Origin: Nocardioidaceae bacterium SCSIO 66511
GTDB lineage: Bacteria > Actinomycetota > Actinomycetes > Propionibacteriales > Nocardioidaceae
Assembly: GCA_023100825.1 (NCBI GenBank)
Contig: CP095846.1
Location: forward strand, 1,364,001 to 1,428,000
Direction: 5' to 3'
DNA length: 64,000 nucleotides
The notes beneath the pieces are model-generated. The model saw only the letters and a program-made list of their open reading frames with translations. It had not been told where the DNA came from and ran no database searches. Position numbers and translations under genes: made by a program. Shown here in pieces: positions 1-8,433 of the stretch; the first letter of the stretch is position 1, and each line of letters begins with the position of its first letter.

Positions 1-2
1 CC

Positions 3-938
3 GGCCTGACCGGCCCGTTCGGTACGCCGGTCGAATCGATGGACCCCGCGGACCTACCCGCGCTGCGTCGCCGGCGTGCTCGCGTTCAAGGATCACGAGT
101 CGCGCGGTTCATCGTCGGGCGCCCGGCGGCTGGTTGCGAGATCGGCGACCGGACGGTCTCGTTCGGAGACCGGCAGCTGCGGATGCGCATCTACCGGCCG
201 GCCGGTGCCGAAGGTGCGCTGCCCGGTGTGATCGCGTTCCACGGCGGAGGGTTCGTACTCGGTGACCCCGAGCAAGCCGAGTGGCTGTGTAGCGAGGTCG
301 CCGTACGGGTGGGTGCAATCGTCATGTCGGCCGACTACCGACTCGCGCCGGAGCACCCGTATCCCGCGGCCGTGGAAGATGCCTGGGACACGACCCGCTG
401 GGCGTACGAGAGCGCTGCCGAGCTCGGTGTCGACACCGACCGGCTCGCGGTGATGGGCGAGAGCGCGGGCGGCACGCTGGCCGCGGTCGCGGCGATTCGG
501 GCTCGCGACTCGGATATGCCCCGGTTGCGGATGCAGGCGCTGCTGTATCCGGCGGTCGACATGTCCGCGACGTTCGACTCCGAGCGTCGGAACGCCGCCG
601 GCCCGGTCATCACCTCGGCACAGATGAAGGGCTTCTCTCGTCTCTACCTCGGCGGTGCGGACGGCAGCGATCCGATCGCGTCGCCGCTTCGTACGACCGA
701 CCTCAGCGGATTGGCGCCGGCGCTGATCCAGACCGCGGAGTATGATCCGCTTGCCGATAACGGCAGGCATTACGCGACGGCTCTGCGCGACGCCGGCGTT
801 GCGGTGCGCTACACGAGCTATCGGGGAGCGGTGCACGGCTACCTGAACATGCCCGGCGTCGTGCCGGCGGCACGGCAGGCGATCGATGAGATCGCTCGCG
901 AGTTCACGCGGGCGTTCGGCGGCCGTACGACGTCCTGA
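3..938 (+). CDS. Alpha/beta hydrolase fold-3 (HSL-type) esterase, 5' end possibly outside window
   Basis: Carboxylesterase/lipase of the hormone-sensitive-lipase family, expected to hydrolyse short acyl esters in the cytoplasm. Visible family marks are the HGGGF oxyanion motif, the nucleophile elbow GESAGG, an acidic DPLAD segment and the late HGY histidine, in the normal order for a Ser-Asp-His triad. The first in-window start is ATG at 39 (299 residues), but the frame stays open to the window edge and the codons before 39 (GLTGPFG and so on) read like the usual N-terminal cap of this family, which is normally 310-340 residues. I therefore think the real start is upstream of the window. Ends about 90 bp before the next gene. 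Substrate unknown. Confidence 0.85.
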   Translation, partial: GLTGPFGTPVESMDPADLPALRRRRARVQGSRVARFIVGRPAAGCEIGDRTVSFGDRQLRMRIYRPAGAEGALPGVIAFHGGGFVLGDPEQAEWLCSEVAVRVGAIVMSADYRLAPEHPYPAAVEDAWDTTRWAYESAAELGVDTDRLAVMGESAGGTLAAVAAIRARDSDMPRLRMQALLYPAVDMSATFDSERRNAAGPVITSAQMKGFSRLYLGGADGSDPIASPLRTTDLSGLAPALIQTAEYDPLADNGRHYATALRDAGVAVRYTSYRGAVHGYLNMPGVVPAARQAIDEIAREFTRAFGGRTTS

Positions 939-1028
939 CCAACGGACGGTGAACTCCGGTGCGCCGCGGGGCTGGACGACCCCGGCCCGTGCGAAGGTGG
1001 ATCGCTGCCGTGATCGACAGGAGTAGAG

Positions 1029-2861
1029 ATGATCGACCGTACCGACACACCGGGCCTCGGACGCCGCGCGTTGATCGGAGGTGCCGCCGCCGCGAGTGCT
1101 CTCGCCGCCGCGGGGTTCTCCGGTGCACCGACGTACGCGGCCAAGCCGAACCGGCGCACCCTCACGGTGCTCGGCACCACCGATCTGCACGGCAACATCT
1201 ACAACTGGGACTACTACCGTGACGCGCCGTACGACGACGCCGACGGCAACGACGTCGGCCTCGCCAAGGTCGCCACGCTGGTCGAGGCGATTCGGCACAA
1301 GCGCGGCGCGAAGCGCACGCTGTTGCTCGACAACGGCGACACCATCCAGGGCACACCGCTGGCGTACTACTACGCCCGCATCAAGCCGATCACCGACGGC
1401 GCCAAGCATCCGATGGCGACGGCGATGAACCTGATGCGTTATGACGCCTCCGTCGTGGGCAACCACGAGTTCAACTACGGCATCCCGACGCTGCGTGCGT
1501 ACGAACAGCAGCTGAAGTTCCCGCTGCTCGGGGCAAACGTGCACAACTGGGGCAACGGCCGCCCGGCGCTTCGTCCCTACGTGATCCGCAAGGTCGACCT
1601 GGGCTTCCACCGACCGGTGAAGGTCGGCATCCTCGGGCTCACCACGCCGGGCAGTGCGATCTGGGACAAAGCCAACGTCGAAGGCAAGCTGGAGTTCGCC
1701 GGAATCGTCGAGCAGGCTCGGCTGTGGGTGCCGGTCGTACGCCGCGCCGGTGCAGACATCGTGGTCGTCCTGTCGCATTCGGGTATGGATCTCTCGTCGT
1801 CGTACGGCGACGCGCTGCCGTACCCGGAGAACACCTCGGAGCGCCTTGCGAAGGTGGTGCCGGGCATCGACATGGTGCTGTGCGGACATACGCATCTCGA
1901 CATTCCCAAGCGCATCGTGAAGAACAAGCGCTCGGACAAGAACGTGCTCCTCACCCAGCCGATGCGCTGGGGTATGCGGCTCTCCGTCGCCGAGCTGGAG
2001 GTCGAGCGCAAAGGCAACCGGTTCAAGGTCGTACGCCGCGACGCCCGTACGTTGAATGCCAACACCGTCAAGCCCGACAAGCGCATCACCAAACGGCTCC
2101 GCAAGCCGCACGACAAGGTGATCGAGTACGTCAACTCGGTGATCGGCACCGCCACTGAGGCGATGTCCGCGGCGACGTCGCGCTACGAGGATTCCGCGGC
2201 GATGGACTTCATCAACCTTGTGCAGGCGCAGGCGGTCAAGGCGGCGCTGACGGGGACCGATGATGCGTCGCTGCCCATGCTGAGCATCGCCGCGCCGTTC
2301 AACCGCGATGCGAGCATCCCGGCGGGTGAGGTGTCCGTACGCGACGTCGCCGGGTTGTACATCTTCGACAACACGCTGATGGCGATCAAGCTGACCGGAG
2401 CACAGGTGAAGGACTACCTGGAGAAGTCGGTGACGTACTTCCAGGCGGTCGACGGCACGGGCCCGTTCCCGCCTGACGAGGTGACGAACGCGCCGACCGA
2501 CGAGGCTCCGAACGGCACGCCTGATTACAACTACGACATCATGGGCGGCCTCGACGCCGCCCTCACGTACGACATCGACCTCGGCAAGGCGGTCGGGTCG
2601 CGCATCGTGTCGCTCGCGTACGACGGTGAGCCGCTCGATCCCGACGGCGAGTACGTCGTGGCGATCAACAACTATCGGCAGTCGGGCGGCGGCGGGTTCC
2701 CGCATATGGCCGACGCGCCGGTGGTCTACAACGCTCAGGTCGAGATCCGTCAGCTGATCATCGACTGGGTCACCGAACAGGGCGAGATCGACCCGGCGTC
2801 GTTCGCCTCGACCGACTGGCGCCTGACCTACAACGGTGAGCCGATCCAGATCTCCCAATAG
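1029..2861 (+). CDS. Tat-exported bifunctional metallophosphatase / 5'-nucleotidase
   Basis: Secreted UshA/YfkN-type enzyme that dephosphorylates nucleotides or 2',3'-cyclic nucleotides outside the membrane to scavenge phosphate and nucleosides. The N-terminus carries a twin-arginine signal (GRRALIGG near residue 11, then an alanine-rich stretch to about 37). The calcineurin-like domain follows with TDLHGN (about 51), DNGDTIQG (101), GNHEFNYG (144) and CGHTHLD (about 284), the metal ligands of this superfamily; a 5'-nucleotidase C-terminal domain fills roughly residues 350-560. 610 residues, a normal length. An AGGAG ribosome-binding site precedes ATG 1029. No membrane or sorting anchor was seen at the C-terminus, so it is probably released. 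Confidence 0.92.
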   Translation: MIDRTDTPGLGRRALIGGAAAASALAAAGFSGAPTYAAKPNRRTLTVLGTTDLHGNIYNWDYYRDAPYDDADGNDVGLAKVATLVEAIRHKRGAKRTLLLDNGDTIQGTPLAYYYARIKPITDGAKHPMATAMNLMRYDASVVGNHEFNYGIPTLRAYEQQLKFPLLGANVHNWGNGRPALRPYVIRKVDLGFHRPVKVGILGLTTPGSAIWDKANVEGKLEFAGIVEQARLWVPVVRRAGADIVVVLSHSGMDLSSSYGDALPYPENTSERLAKVVPGIDMVLCGHTHLDIPKRIVKNKRSDKNVLLTQPMRWGMRLSVAELEVERKGNRFKVVRRDARTLNANTVKPDKRITKRLRKPHDKVIEYVNSVIGTATEAMSAATSRYEDSAAMDFINLVQAQAVKAALTGTDDASLPMLSIAAPFNRDASIPAGEVSVRDVAGLYIFDNTLMAIKLTGAQVKDYLEKSVTYFQAVDGTGPFPPDEVTNAPTDEAPNGTPDYNYDIMGGLDAALTYDIDLGKAVGSRIVSLAYDGEPLDPDGEYVVAINNYRQSGGGGFPHMADAPVVYNAQVEIRQLIIDWVTEQGEIDPASFASTDWRLTYNGEPIQISQ

Positions 2862-2873
2862 TCAGGGATCGAG

Positions 2874-2902
2874 AGACCGTGACAGTGGTGGTGTCACGGT
2901 CT
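2874..2902 (+). promoter_or_regulatory. Perfect 11-bp dyad over the promoter of the MpaB-like gene
   Basis: AGACCGTGACA and its exact reverse complement TGTCACGGTCT are separated by 7 nt. Immediately downstream is a -10-like TAGGCT (2903-2908) ending 6 nt before ATG 2915, and GTGACA inside the left arm sits 18 nt upstream of it as a possible -35. The dyad therefore looks like an operator overlapping a leaderless promoter. It could instead be a weak terminator for the nucleotidase gene, but no T-run follows. Confidence 0.5.
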
Positions 2903-2914
2903 AGGCTGGGCGGT

Positions 2915-3811
2915 ATGAAGTCGCCGCTACTGTCGCGTTCGCATTGGCTACGCCAGATTGAGGCGCTGGACCCTGCCGTCGACCATGAGCGCATCACCAC
3001 GTTGACAGCCAGGTATGAGTTCCCGTGGGACGTCCAGCAGGCGTTGAGCTTTGCGCTGTTTCGTACGTACGCCGTGCCGAGCATCGGGAGGTTGCTCTAC
3101 GACACCGGCGAGTTCACCGAGCGCACCCAGAAGCGACATGACGACACGGCGTTGCTGCTCGACGAAATGGCCGACCACGGGCTCGACTCGCCCGGCGGGC
3201 GACGTGCGGTGCGGCGGGTCAACCAGATGCACCGCGCGTACGACATTTCCGATGACGATATGCGATACGTACTCGCGACCTTCGTGGTCACGCCGGTTCG
3301 TTGGATTGATGAGTACGGATGGCGCCAATTGCGTCCCGTCGAGGTCGAGGCCACGACGACGTACTACCGCAGGCTCGGCGAGCTGATGGGCATCCGCGAC
3401 ATTCCCGAGACGTACGACGGGTTCGCTGAGTTGTTGGACGACTACGAGCGTACGCACTTCGCGTACGACGAGGGCGCCCGCGCGGTTGCCGACGCCACGC
3501 TCGACCTGCTCTGTTCGTTCTATCCGCGGCGGGCGCGGAGTGTCGTTCGTACGTTTGCGCTGAGCGTCATGGACGACCAGCTCCGGTCAGCGTTCGGCTA
3601 TGCGTCGCCGCCGGCTGCCGTGATACGCGCGAACCGCGCGGCGCTGCGCCTACGCGGCCGACTCGAACGTTTCCTGCCTGCACGGAGAAACCCGAAGCGG
3701 ACAAAGGATCTGCGTATTATCCGCAGCTACCCGAACGGATTCGACGTCGATCACCTCGGCACGTTCCCCGCCGGCTGCCCGGTGCCGCATTCGAAAACCA
3801 GCTCGCACTGA
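2915..3811 (+). CDS. Oxygenase MpaB family protein (DUF2236, latex-clearing-protein-like)
   Basis: Member of the DUF2236/MpaB family of putative haem oxygenases, which includes rubber oxygenase Lcp and fungal MpaB. Supporting features are the conserved NQMH segment followed by YDIS-DDD-RYVLATFVVTP-RWIDEYGWR in the middle of the protein, the most conserved block of the family, and an alpha-helical composition throughout. 298 residues from ATG 2915. A start at GTG 2879 would read through the dyad at 2874-2902 and the promoter, so I reject it. No signal peptide, so likely cytoplasmic; many actinobacterial members are of unknown substrate. Convergent with pncB, 4 bp between stop codons. Confidence 0.75.
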   Translation: MKSPLLSRSHWLRQIEALDPAVDHERITTLTARYEFPWDVQQALSFALFRTYAVPSIGRLLYDTGEFTERTQKRHDDTALLLDEMADHGLDSPGGRRAVRRVNQMHRAYDISDDDMRYVLATFVVTPVRWIDEYGWRQLRPVEVEATTTYYRRLGELMGIRDIPETYDGFAELLDDYERTHFAYDEGARAVADATLDLLCSFYPRRARSVVRTFALSVMDDQLRSAFGYASPPAAVIRANRAALRLRGRLERFLPARRNPKRTKDLRIIRSYPNGFDVDHLGTFPAGCPVPHSKTSSH

Positions 3812-3815
3812 CGGA

Positions 3816-5105
3816 TCAGGGCTTGCCCTTCAGATAGGTCGTCTCGATCGCCGGCTCGCCGTGGGAGAGCTGCCGGGCGTGCGGGGGAAGTTCGGCAATG
3901 CTGGCGCGGCGATGCTCGCGTACGGCGGCGAGCGACTCGTCGTACACCCGCTCGCCAGAGCGGACGAGTGGCACCAGCAGCTCGCGGGCGTCGGACGGAG
4001 GTGCTTGGTCGCCGATCCCGACCATCTCCTGGTAGGCGATGCCCGCTTGGTTGACGCGTCGCCAGGCCGTCTTGCGGCCGGCGATCGAGAGTTTGTCCTT
4101 GCTCCGCTTGGCGACTCCGATCATGGTGCCGTCGCTGTCTCTGGCGACGAGCTTGTAGACAAAGCCGCAGGTGGGATGTCCGGATCCGGTCACCAAGGAC
4201 GTGCCTACGCCGTAGCCGTCGGCGGGTGCGGCGGCGAGCGCGGCGATCGCGTGCTCGTCGAGATCGCTTGTCACGATGACTTTCGTCTTGGTGGCGCCGA
4301 GTGCGTCGAGCTGCGCGCGTACTTCTGCCGCGAGCTGGGGGAGGTCGCCGGAGTCGATGCGCACGGCGCCGAGCTCGGTGCCCGCGACGTCGAGCGCGGT
4401 GCGTACGGCACTCTCGATGTCGTAGGTGTCGACGAGCAGGGTCGTGCCGCGTCCGAGCGAGTCGACCTGAGCGGTGAACGCGTCGCGTTCTGTGTCGTGC
4501 AGCAGGGTGAACGCGTGCGCGCTCGTGCCCGTTGTCGGGATGCCGTGGGTCCTGCCCGCCTCGAGGTTGGACGTGGCGTCGAACCCGGCGATGTACGCGG
4601 CGCGCGCCGATGCGACGGCTGCTTGTTCGTGTGTCCGCCGCGAGCCCATCTCGATGCAGGGCCGGTCGCCCGCGGCGCAGGTCATTCTCGACGCGGCGGA
4701 TGCGATCGCGCTGTCGTGGTTGAGGATGGAGAGCGCGAGCGTCTCGAGCACCACCGACTCGCCGAACGTTCCTTCGACGATCATCAGGGGAGACCCGGGG
4801 AAATACGCCTCACCTTCGGCGTACCCGGAGATATCGCCGGTGAACCGGTAGTCGGCGAGCCAGTCGAGGGTCGGCCGGTCGACGATGTCGTGCTCTGACA
4901 GGTACGCGATGGTCTCTGCGTTGAATCGGAAGTCGGCGATCGCATCGAGCAGCCGCCCGGTGCCCGCGACGACACCGTAGCGTCGCCCATCGGGCAGTCG
5001 GCGGGGGAACAGCTCGAATACGGCGCGGCGATCGGCCGTGCCGTCGCGTAGAGCGGCCTGCAGCATGGTCAGCTCGTACTGGTCGGTGAGCAGCGCAGTG
5101 GTCAC
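3816..5105 (-). CDS. pncB: Nicotinate phosphoribosyltransferase
   Basis: Converts nicotinate plus PRPP (with ATP) to nicotinate mononucleotide, the first step of the Preiss-Handler NAD salvage route, in the cytosol. It begins at GTG 5105 with the typical TTALLTDQYELTML opening; later motifs are GTSAHAF, VRIDSGDL, TSDLDE and DGYGVGTSLV, which form the phosphate and PRPP site, and FVYKLVA. 429 residues, a normal length. A TACGCT box ends 7 nt before the GTG, suggesting leaderless transcription. The gene sits next to clpS in Mycobacterium (Rv1330c/Rv1331); here about 18.8 kb of other DNA lies between them. The mobile-element-like repeat at 5162-5329 lies just upstream of its promoter. Confidence 0.95.
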   Translation of the reverse strand: MTTALLTDQYELTMLQAALRDGTADRRAVFELFPRRLPDGRRYGVVAGTGRLLDAIADFRFNAETIAYLSEHDIVDRPTLDWLADYRFTGDISGYAEGEAYFPGSPLMIVEGTFGESVVLETLALSILNHDSAIASAASRMTCAAGDRPCIEMGSRRTHEQAAVASARAAYIAGFDATSNLEAGRTHGIPTTGTSAHAFTLLHDTERDAFTAQVDSLGRGTTLLVDTYDIESAVRTALDVAGTELGAVRIDSGDLPQLAAEVRAQLDALGATKTKVIVTSDLDEHAIAALAAAPADGYGVGTSLVTGSGHPTCGFVYKLVARDSDGTMIGVAKRSKDKLSIAGRKTAWRRVNQAGIAYQEMVGIGDQAPPSDARELLVPLVRSGERVYDESLAAVREHRRASIAELPPHARQLSHGEPAIETTYLKGKP

Positions 5106-5161
5106 AGCGGTAAGCGTACGGTGAACGCCGGGCGGTGGCCCGCCAATGGGTCTCGGTTCAC

Positions 5162-5329
5162 CTAGGGTGTGTCTCCAAACCCCACGTCGGCTCGCGTGTC
5201 TCCGCATCCCGACCGGCTGCGTTGCGGTCACTCGAAGGAGGACCGGCTACGTCTTCGCTCCCGCGCCTTGCCGGATCGGGCGCGGAGGCCCGCTCCCTGA
5301 TCGACGCGGAGTCTGGAGACACGCCCTAG
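5162..5329. mobile_element. MITE-like element with terminal inverted repeats and CTAG target duplication
   Basis: The ends CTAGGGTGTGTCTCCAAAC (5162-5180) and GTCTGGAGACACGCCCTAG (5311-5329) are inverted repeats matching at 17 of 19 positions. Both outer ends are CTAG, which fits a 4-bp target duplication such as IS5-type transposases make. The interior (about 130 bp) has no credible coding frame, so this is a non-autonomous element or a collapsed insertion sequence. The right-hand CTAG supplies the TAG stop codon of the neighbouring HNH gene (complement of 5326-5328). No transposase is present in the window. Confidence 0.6.
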
Positions 5330-6831
5330 CCGTGTCGGTTGCGATGGTGTGGCTCGGTCAGATCACGGTAGCGCAGTCGCGTGACCGTGTAGCTGCAGGC
5401 AGGCAGGTCACGTAAGGAGCGCCGCCGGCCGGGCGGTGGCGATGATCTCGCCGGTTTCTGCTCTGCTTCGGTTTCGGCGGCGTGGCGGATTTTGGCGATG
5501 AGGTCGCGTACACGCTGCTTGGTGACTCGGGCGTGGTCGTCGATGATCGTGCGGGTGGAGCGGTGGAAGGTGAAGCCACCGTGCCCGTCGTGCCGGATGA
5601 CGAGTTTGTTCTGATGCACGAGGTGGTGGCAGCCGCCGCAGACGCCGACCATATTGGACAGGTCGGTGCGCCCGCGGTCGCGGTTCCACCAGTTGACGTG
5701 GTGGAACTCCAGGAAGCTGGATCCGCAGCCGGGATTCGCGCAGATGCCGTCTTGACGGGCGGTGATCGCTTTACGTTGCGCTGTGGTGGCGAGGCGGCTG
5801 GTACGCCCGACGTTCAACACGTTGGCCTGCGGCACCGGGCCGCCAGTGATGCCGTGGGTGAGGATGCCTGACGTGTCGGCGTCGCAGGTGAGGTAGCCCA
5901 GCAGTTGGGGGCCGATGGGGCCGAACCCGACCAGGGTGGCCGGACGGGCACCAGGCAGACGCAGCAGGGTTTCGAGGTCGGCCAGGACGAGCAGTGAAAC
6001 ATCGGCACGCCGCCGCGGCTTCGACGGCTCCTGCTGCTCGCCGGACTGTTCACCTGCACTGTCGGACTGCTCTGTGTCGGCAGTCTGTTCTGACGGCTGC
6101 TGGTCGGCCGGGGGTGGGGTGTTTTGGTCGTCGAGCATTCGTCCGAGTCCGTCGACGCGTCGGTCCGACGGTGCGCGGTCGTCGCCGTCGTATTCAGGCA
6201 TTGACATGGTTTTGGCCCATTGGGCGAATTTTGCTCCGGTGACGGGGTCGAGCATTCCGGAGACGTAGTACCCATCGCCGCATTTGGTGGCGGTGATGTC
6301 GCGTTTGTTCATGCCCCGCTGGTATGCCTTATCGCGTTCTTCACAGTTCACGATGTCGTTGAGTTCGTTGATCGCGACCCGCAGATCACGGGGCTCACAC
6401 TTGCGGGCGAGTGGGACGAGGACGTCTTGGAGGTCGGTCATGATGTCGGCGCCGACCTTGGTGACACCGACGGTGAACTCGTCGACATGCGCCGCCCGGA
6501 TCGTCCCGGCCCGTAGCGCGTCGGCGACTTTCGGCAACGTCTTCAGCGTTTGGCCGGCTTTGGTGTGACGCCGTGATTCACCGAGTCCCATCCGCAACTC
6601 CTGGCGAGCCCACCCAGCAACCGTGGACGCACCGTCGGACTTGTGGGCTTCGGTCTCTTTGAGTTGGGCGAACAGGGAGGCGCGTACCCCGTCGAGCAGA
6701 TCGAGCGCGGCTTGCAGGTCGCGCAACGACTGGCACAGCTGTTCATCGGTGGCCAAGCCGATCTGGTCAGAGACGCCGGCAGCCTGACCCGCGACGTCGC
6801 GGAGGCGGGTGTAGGTCTGCGGCTCGAACAT
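5326..6831 (-). CDS. DUF222 domain HNH endonuclease
   Basis: A DUF222 N-terminal region (about residues 1-230), a low-complexity acidic/glutamine linker (about 235-275), and a C-terminal HNH nuclease domain near residues 360-405: CANPGC, LEFHHVNWW, the N of DLSNM and CGGCHHLVH, i.e. two CxxC-type zinc pairs plus the catalytic histidine pair. Such genes are highly multiplied in actinomycetes; their biological role is not established. I chose ATG 6831 because a -10 TACAAT and -35 TTGTTC with a 17-bp spacer put transcription start on it; an upstream ATG (6867) would lie inside the -35. The stop codon comes from the MITE-like repeat, so the original C-terminus may have been cut or altered by that insertion. 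501 residues. Confidence 0.85.
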   Translation of the reverse strand: MFEPQTYTRLRDVAGQAAGVSDQIGLATDEQLCQSLRDLQAALDLLDGVRASLFAQLKETEAHKSDGASTVAGWARQELRMGLGESRRHTKAGQTLKTLPKVADALRAGTIRAAHVDEFTVGVTKVGADIMTDLQDVLVPLARKCEPRDLRVAINELNDIVNCEERDKAYQRGMNKRDITATKCGDGYYVSGMLDPVTGAKFAQWAKTMSMPEYDGDDRAPSDRRVDGLGRMLDDQNTPPPADQQPSEQTADTEQSDSAGEQSGEQQEPSKPRRRADVSLLVLADLETLLRLPGARPATLVGFGPIGPQLLGYLTCDADTSGILTHGITGGPVPQANVLNVGRTSRLATTAQRKAITARQDGICANPGCGSSFLEFHHVNWWNRDRGRTDLSNMVGVCGGCHHLVHQNKLVIRHDGHGGFTFHRSTRTIIDDHARVTKQRVRDLIAKIRHAAETEAEQKPARSSPPPGRRRSLRDLPACSYTVTRLRYRDLTEPHHRNRHG

Positions 6832-6838
6832 GGAACCT

Positions 6839-6867
6839 ATTGTATCGCACAAAGGTTCGATGAACAA
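6839..6867 (-). promoter_or_regulatory. Sigma-70-type promoter of the HNH gene (leaderless)
   Basis: On the minus strand TTGTTC (complement of 6862-6867) and TACAAT (complement of 6839-6844) are separated by exactly 17 nt, and the -10 box ends 7 nt before ATG 6831, so the transcript would begin at or next to the start codon. Confidence 0.55.
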
Positions 6868-7041
6868 GAGAAAGGGAGCACCGAATCACCTTGTTTTAAA
6901 GGGAAATCGGCGAATCGGGAAGCGGTGAAGGTGGCAACTGAAGTGGCGAGGATGGTCGCGGGGAGGCGGCCACCGGCGCGTACCCGGCGTCGTCGCCGCC
7001 AAAGAAGAGAACCGCAGCGAACGGAGAACGATGAAGGACGG

Positions 7042-7088
7042 AACCGAAGCGGCGGGAAAACGGAGAAGGAGCCAACCGAAGCGGCGGG
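7042..7088 (+). repeat. 15-bp direct repeat
   Basis: AACCGAAGCGGCGGG occurs at 7042-7056 and again at 7074-7088, 32 bp apart start to start, inside the purine-rich spacer. Could be a regulator half-site pair for the downstream operon, or simple sequence drift. Confidence 0.4.
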
Positions 7089-7191
7089 TCAGGCGACCCA
7101 ACTAATCGATCCGTTCAATCAACACCTTCAAAAGATTCAATTGGACCGATGTGACCTACCTCGCCAAGATGTTGCGTCAACGGAGGTGCAC

Positions 7192-8433
7192 ATGAGCGCC
7201 GATGCATTCCTGCGGGACTTCCACTACGTCGCCACTATCGGAGCGACGGAGCGCAACGGTGTCGAGCGCCAGGCTGCGTCGGCCGAGGATGGGCGTACGC
7301 GCTCCTGGTTCGCCGGATGGATGCGCGATGCCGGCCGTTCGATCGCGGTTGACGGCATCGGCAACATGTTCGGTTTGTATGAGTGGAACCCCGGTGCGCC
7401 ATACGTCGTGGTCGGTTCGCATCTCGACAGTCAGCCTCTTGCGGGCCGCTTCGATGGGGCGTACGGGGTGCTTGCCGCGATGCATGCCGCCGAGCGGGTC
7501 GACGAACGTATCGGCGAGACAACGCCGCGTTTCAACCTCGCCGTCGTGAACTGGTTCAACGAGGAGGGGAGTAGGTTCCAGCCGAGCATCATGGGCAGCT
7601 CGGTCTACACGGGGCTCTTCGAACGTGACGAGATGCTCGAGGTGACCGATCCTGACGGCGTCACGGTACGCAAGGCGCTGGCAGACATCGGTTTTCTCGG
7701 GACGGACACTCCGCCGGTGGCCGCGAGCTACGCGGAGATCCACATCGAGCAGGGCCGCAGGCTCGAACGCGAGGGTCTCGACATCGGGCTGGTCCAGAGC
7801 AGCTGGTACACCCAGAAGCTCGACATCGAGATTCTCGGCGAGCAGTCGCATACGGGTGCGACGGCGATGGCCGATCGGCACGACGCTCTCGTCGGCGCGT
7901 CCAAGGCGGTGCTACTGGTGCACGAGGTGGTCGACGACTTCGAGCCCGAGTCGATCGTTTCGTCGGTCGGGCAGTTGTTCGTGGAGCCGAACTCCCCGAT
8001 CGTGGTTGCCCGCAGGGTGCACCTGATCGCCGACCTCCGATCCGGTGAGCCGGAGATCGTCAAGGCAGCCAGAGACAAGGTCGTACGTCAACTCGAGTCG
8101 CTCGCCGATGACTCCGGCCTCACGATCAACGTCGGCGACTTCGACATCCGCCCGATCCGGTACTTCCGTGAGGACGGGATCGAGCTCGCCCGCCGAGTGA
8201 CCCACGAGCTCGGCTACTCCTCATGCCGGCTGCCGACGATGGCCGGTCACGACTCGGTCGCCATGAACACAATCGTGCCCGCGGTGATGCTGTTCATCCC
8301 GAGCGTCGACGGTGTGTCGCATTGTGAGCGCGAGTTCTCGACCGACGAAGCGATGGTCAAGGGAGTCGAGGTCCTGACAGAGCTCACGTACGCGCTTGTC
8401 CAAGGTGCGCTCGCCGACGGTGCTGAGCAATGA
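7192..8433 (+). CDS. M20 family Zn-dependent hydrolase (N-carbamoyl-amino acid hydrolase / allantoate amidohydrolase type)
   Basis: Hydrolyses N-carbamoyl or ureido groups (members: L-carbamoylase, beta-ureidopropionase, AllC), releasing CO2 and ammonia. Metal-binding and catalytic signatures are in place: GSHLDSQ with the following FDG (about 78-90), NEEGSRFQPS (123-132), HIEQG (184), GEQSHTGAT (about 218) and GHDS (352). 413 residues, the family norm. ATG 7192 has a GGAGG site 5 nt upstream; an in-frame extension to 6643 would overlap the HNH gene and is not protein-like. Its stop overlaps the amidase start (ATGA), and the next three genes run in the same direction, so it heads an operon of ureide/amide breakdown. 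The exact substrate cannot be told from sequence. Confidence 0.9.
   Translation: MSADAFLRDFHYVATIGATERNGVERQAASAEDGRTRSWFAGWMRDAGRSIAVDGIGNMFGLYEWNPGAPYVVVGSHLDSQPLAGRFDGAYGVLAAMHAAERVDERIGETTPRFNLAVVNWFNEEGSRFQPSIMGSSVYTGLFERDEMLEVTDPDGVTVRKALADIGFLGTDTPPVAASYAEIHIEQGRRLEREGLDIGLVQSSWYTQKLDIEILGEQSHTGATAMADRHDALVGASKAVLLVHEVVDDFEPESIVSSVGQLFVEPNSPIVVARRVHLIADLRSGEPEIVKAARDKVVRQLESLADDSGLTINVGDFDIRPIRYFREDGIELARRVTHELGYSSCRLPTMAGHDSVAMNTIVPAVMLFIPSVDGVSHCEREFSTDEAMVKGVEVLTELTYALVQGALADGAEQ

Larger units (their letters stand above)
6832..7191. other. Gene-free stretch with a purine-rich plus strand
   Basis: 360 bp between the divergent HNH and M20 hydrolase genes. Apart from the HNH promoter at its left end it is poorer in GC than the surroundings and strongly purine-rich on the plus strand from about 6870 to 7090. 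It contains one short direct repeat (7042-7056 and 7074-7088). The plus frame that is open across it shows no recognisable protein and overlaps the HNH gene, so I do not call a CDS. No tRNA, riboswitch or terminator was recognised. Confidence 0.5.

Noticed and set aside
93-2858. 921-codon open frame on the minus strand
   Set aside because: Antisense to the esterase and 5'-nucleotidase genes, low-complexity Arg/His/Asp protein without any domain; a by-product of GC-rich third positions.
5135-5415. Short plus-strand frames inside and beside the MITE
   Set aside because: No ribosome site or family resemblance; they merely cross the inverted repeats.
6643-7191. In-frame N-terminal extension of the M20 hydrolase
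   Set aside because: Would overlap the HNH gene and reads as unstructured basic sequence; ATG 7192 has a strong ribosome site and starts the family fold.
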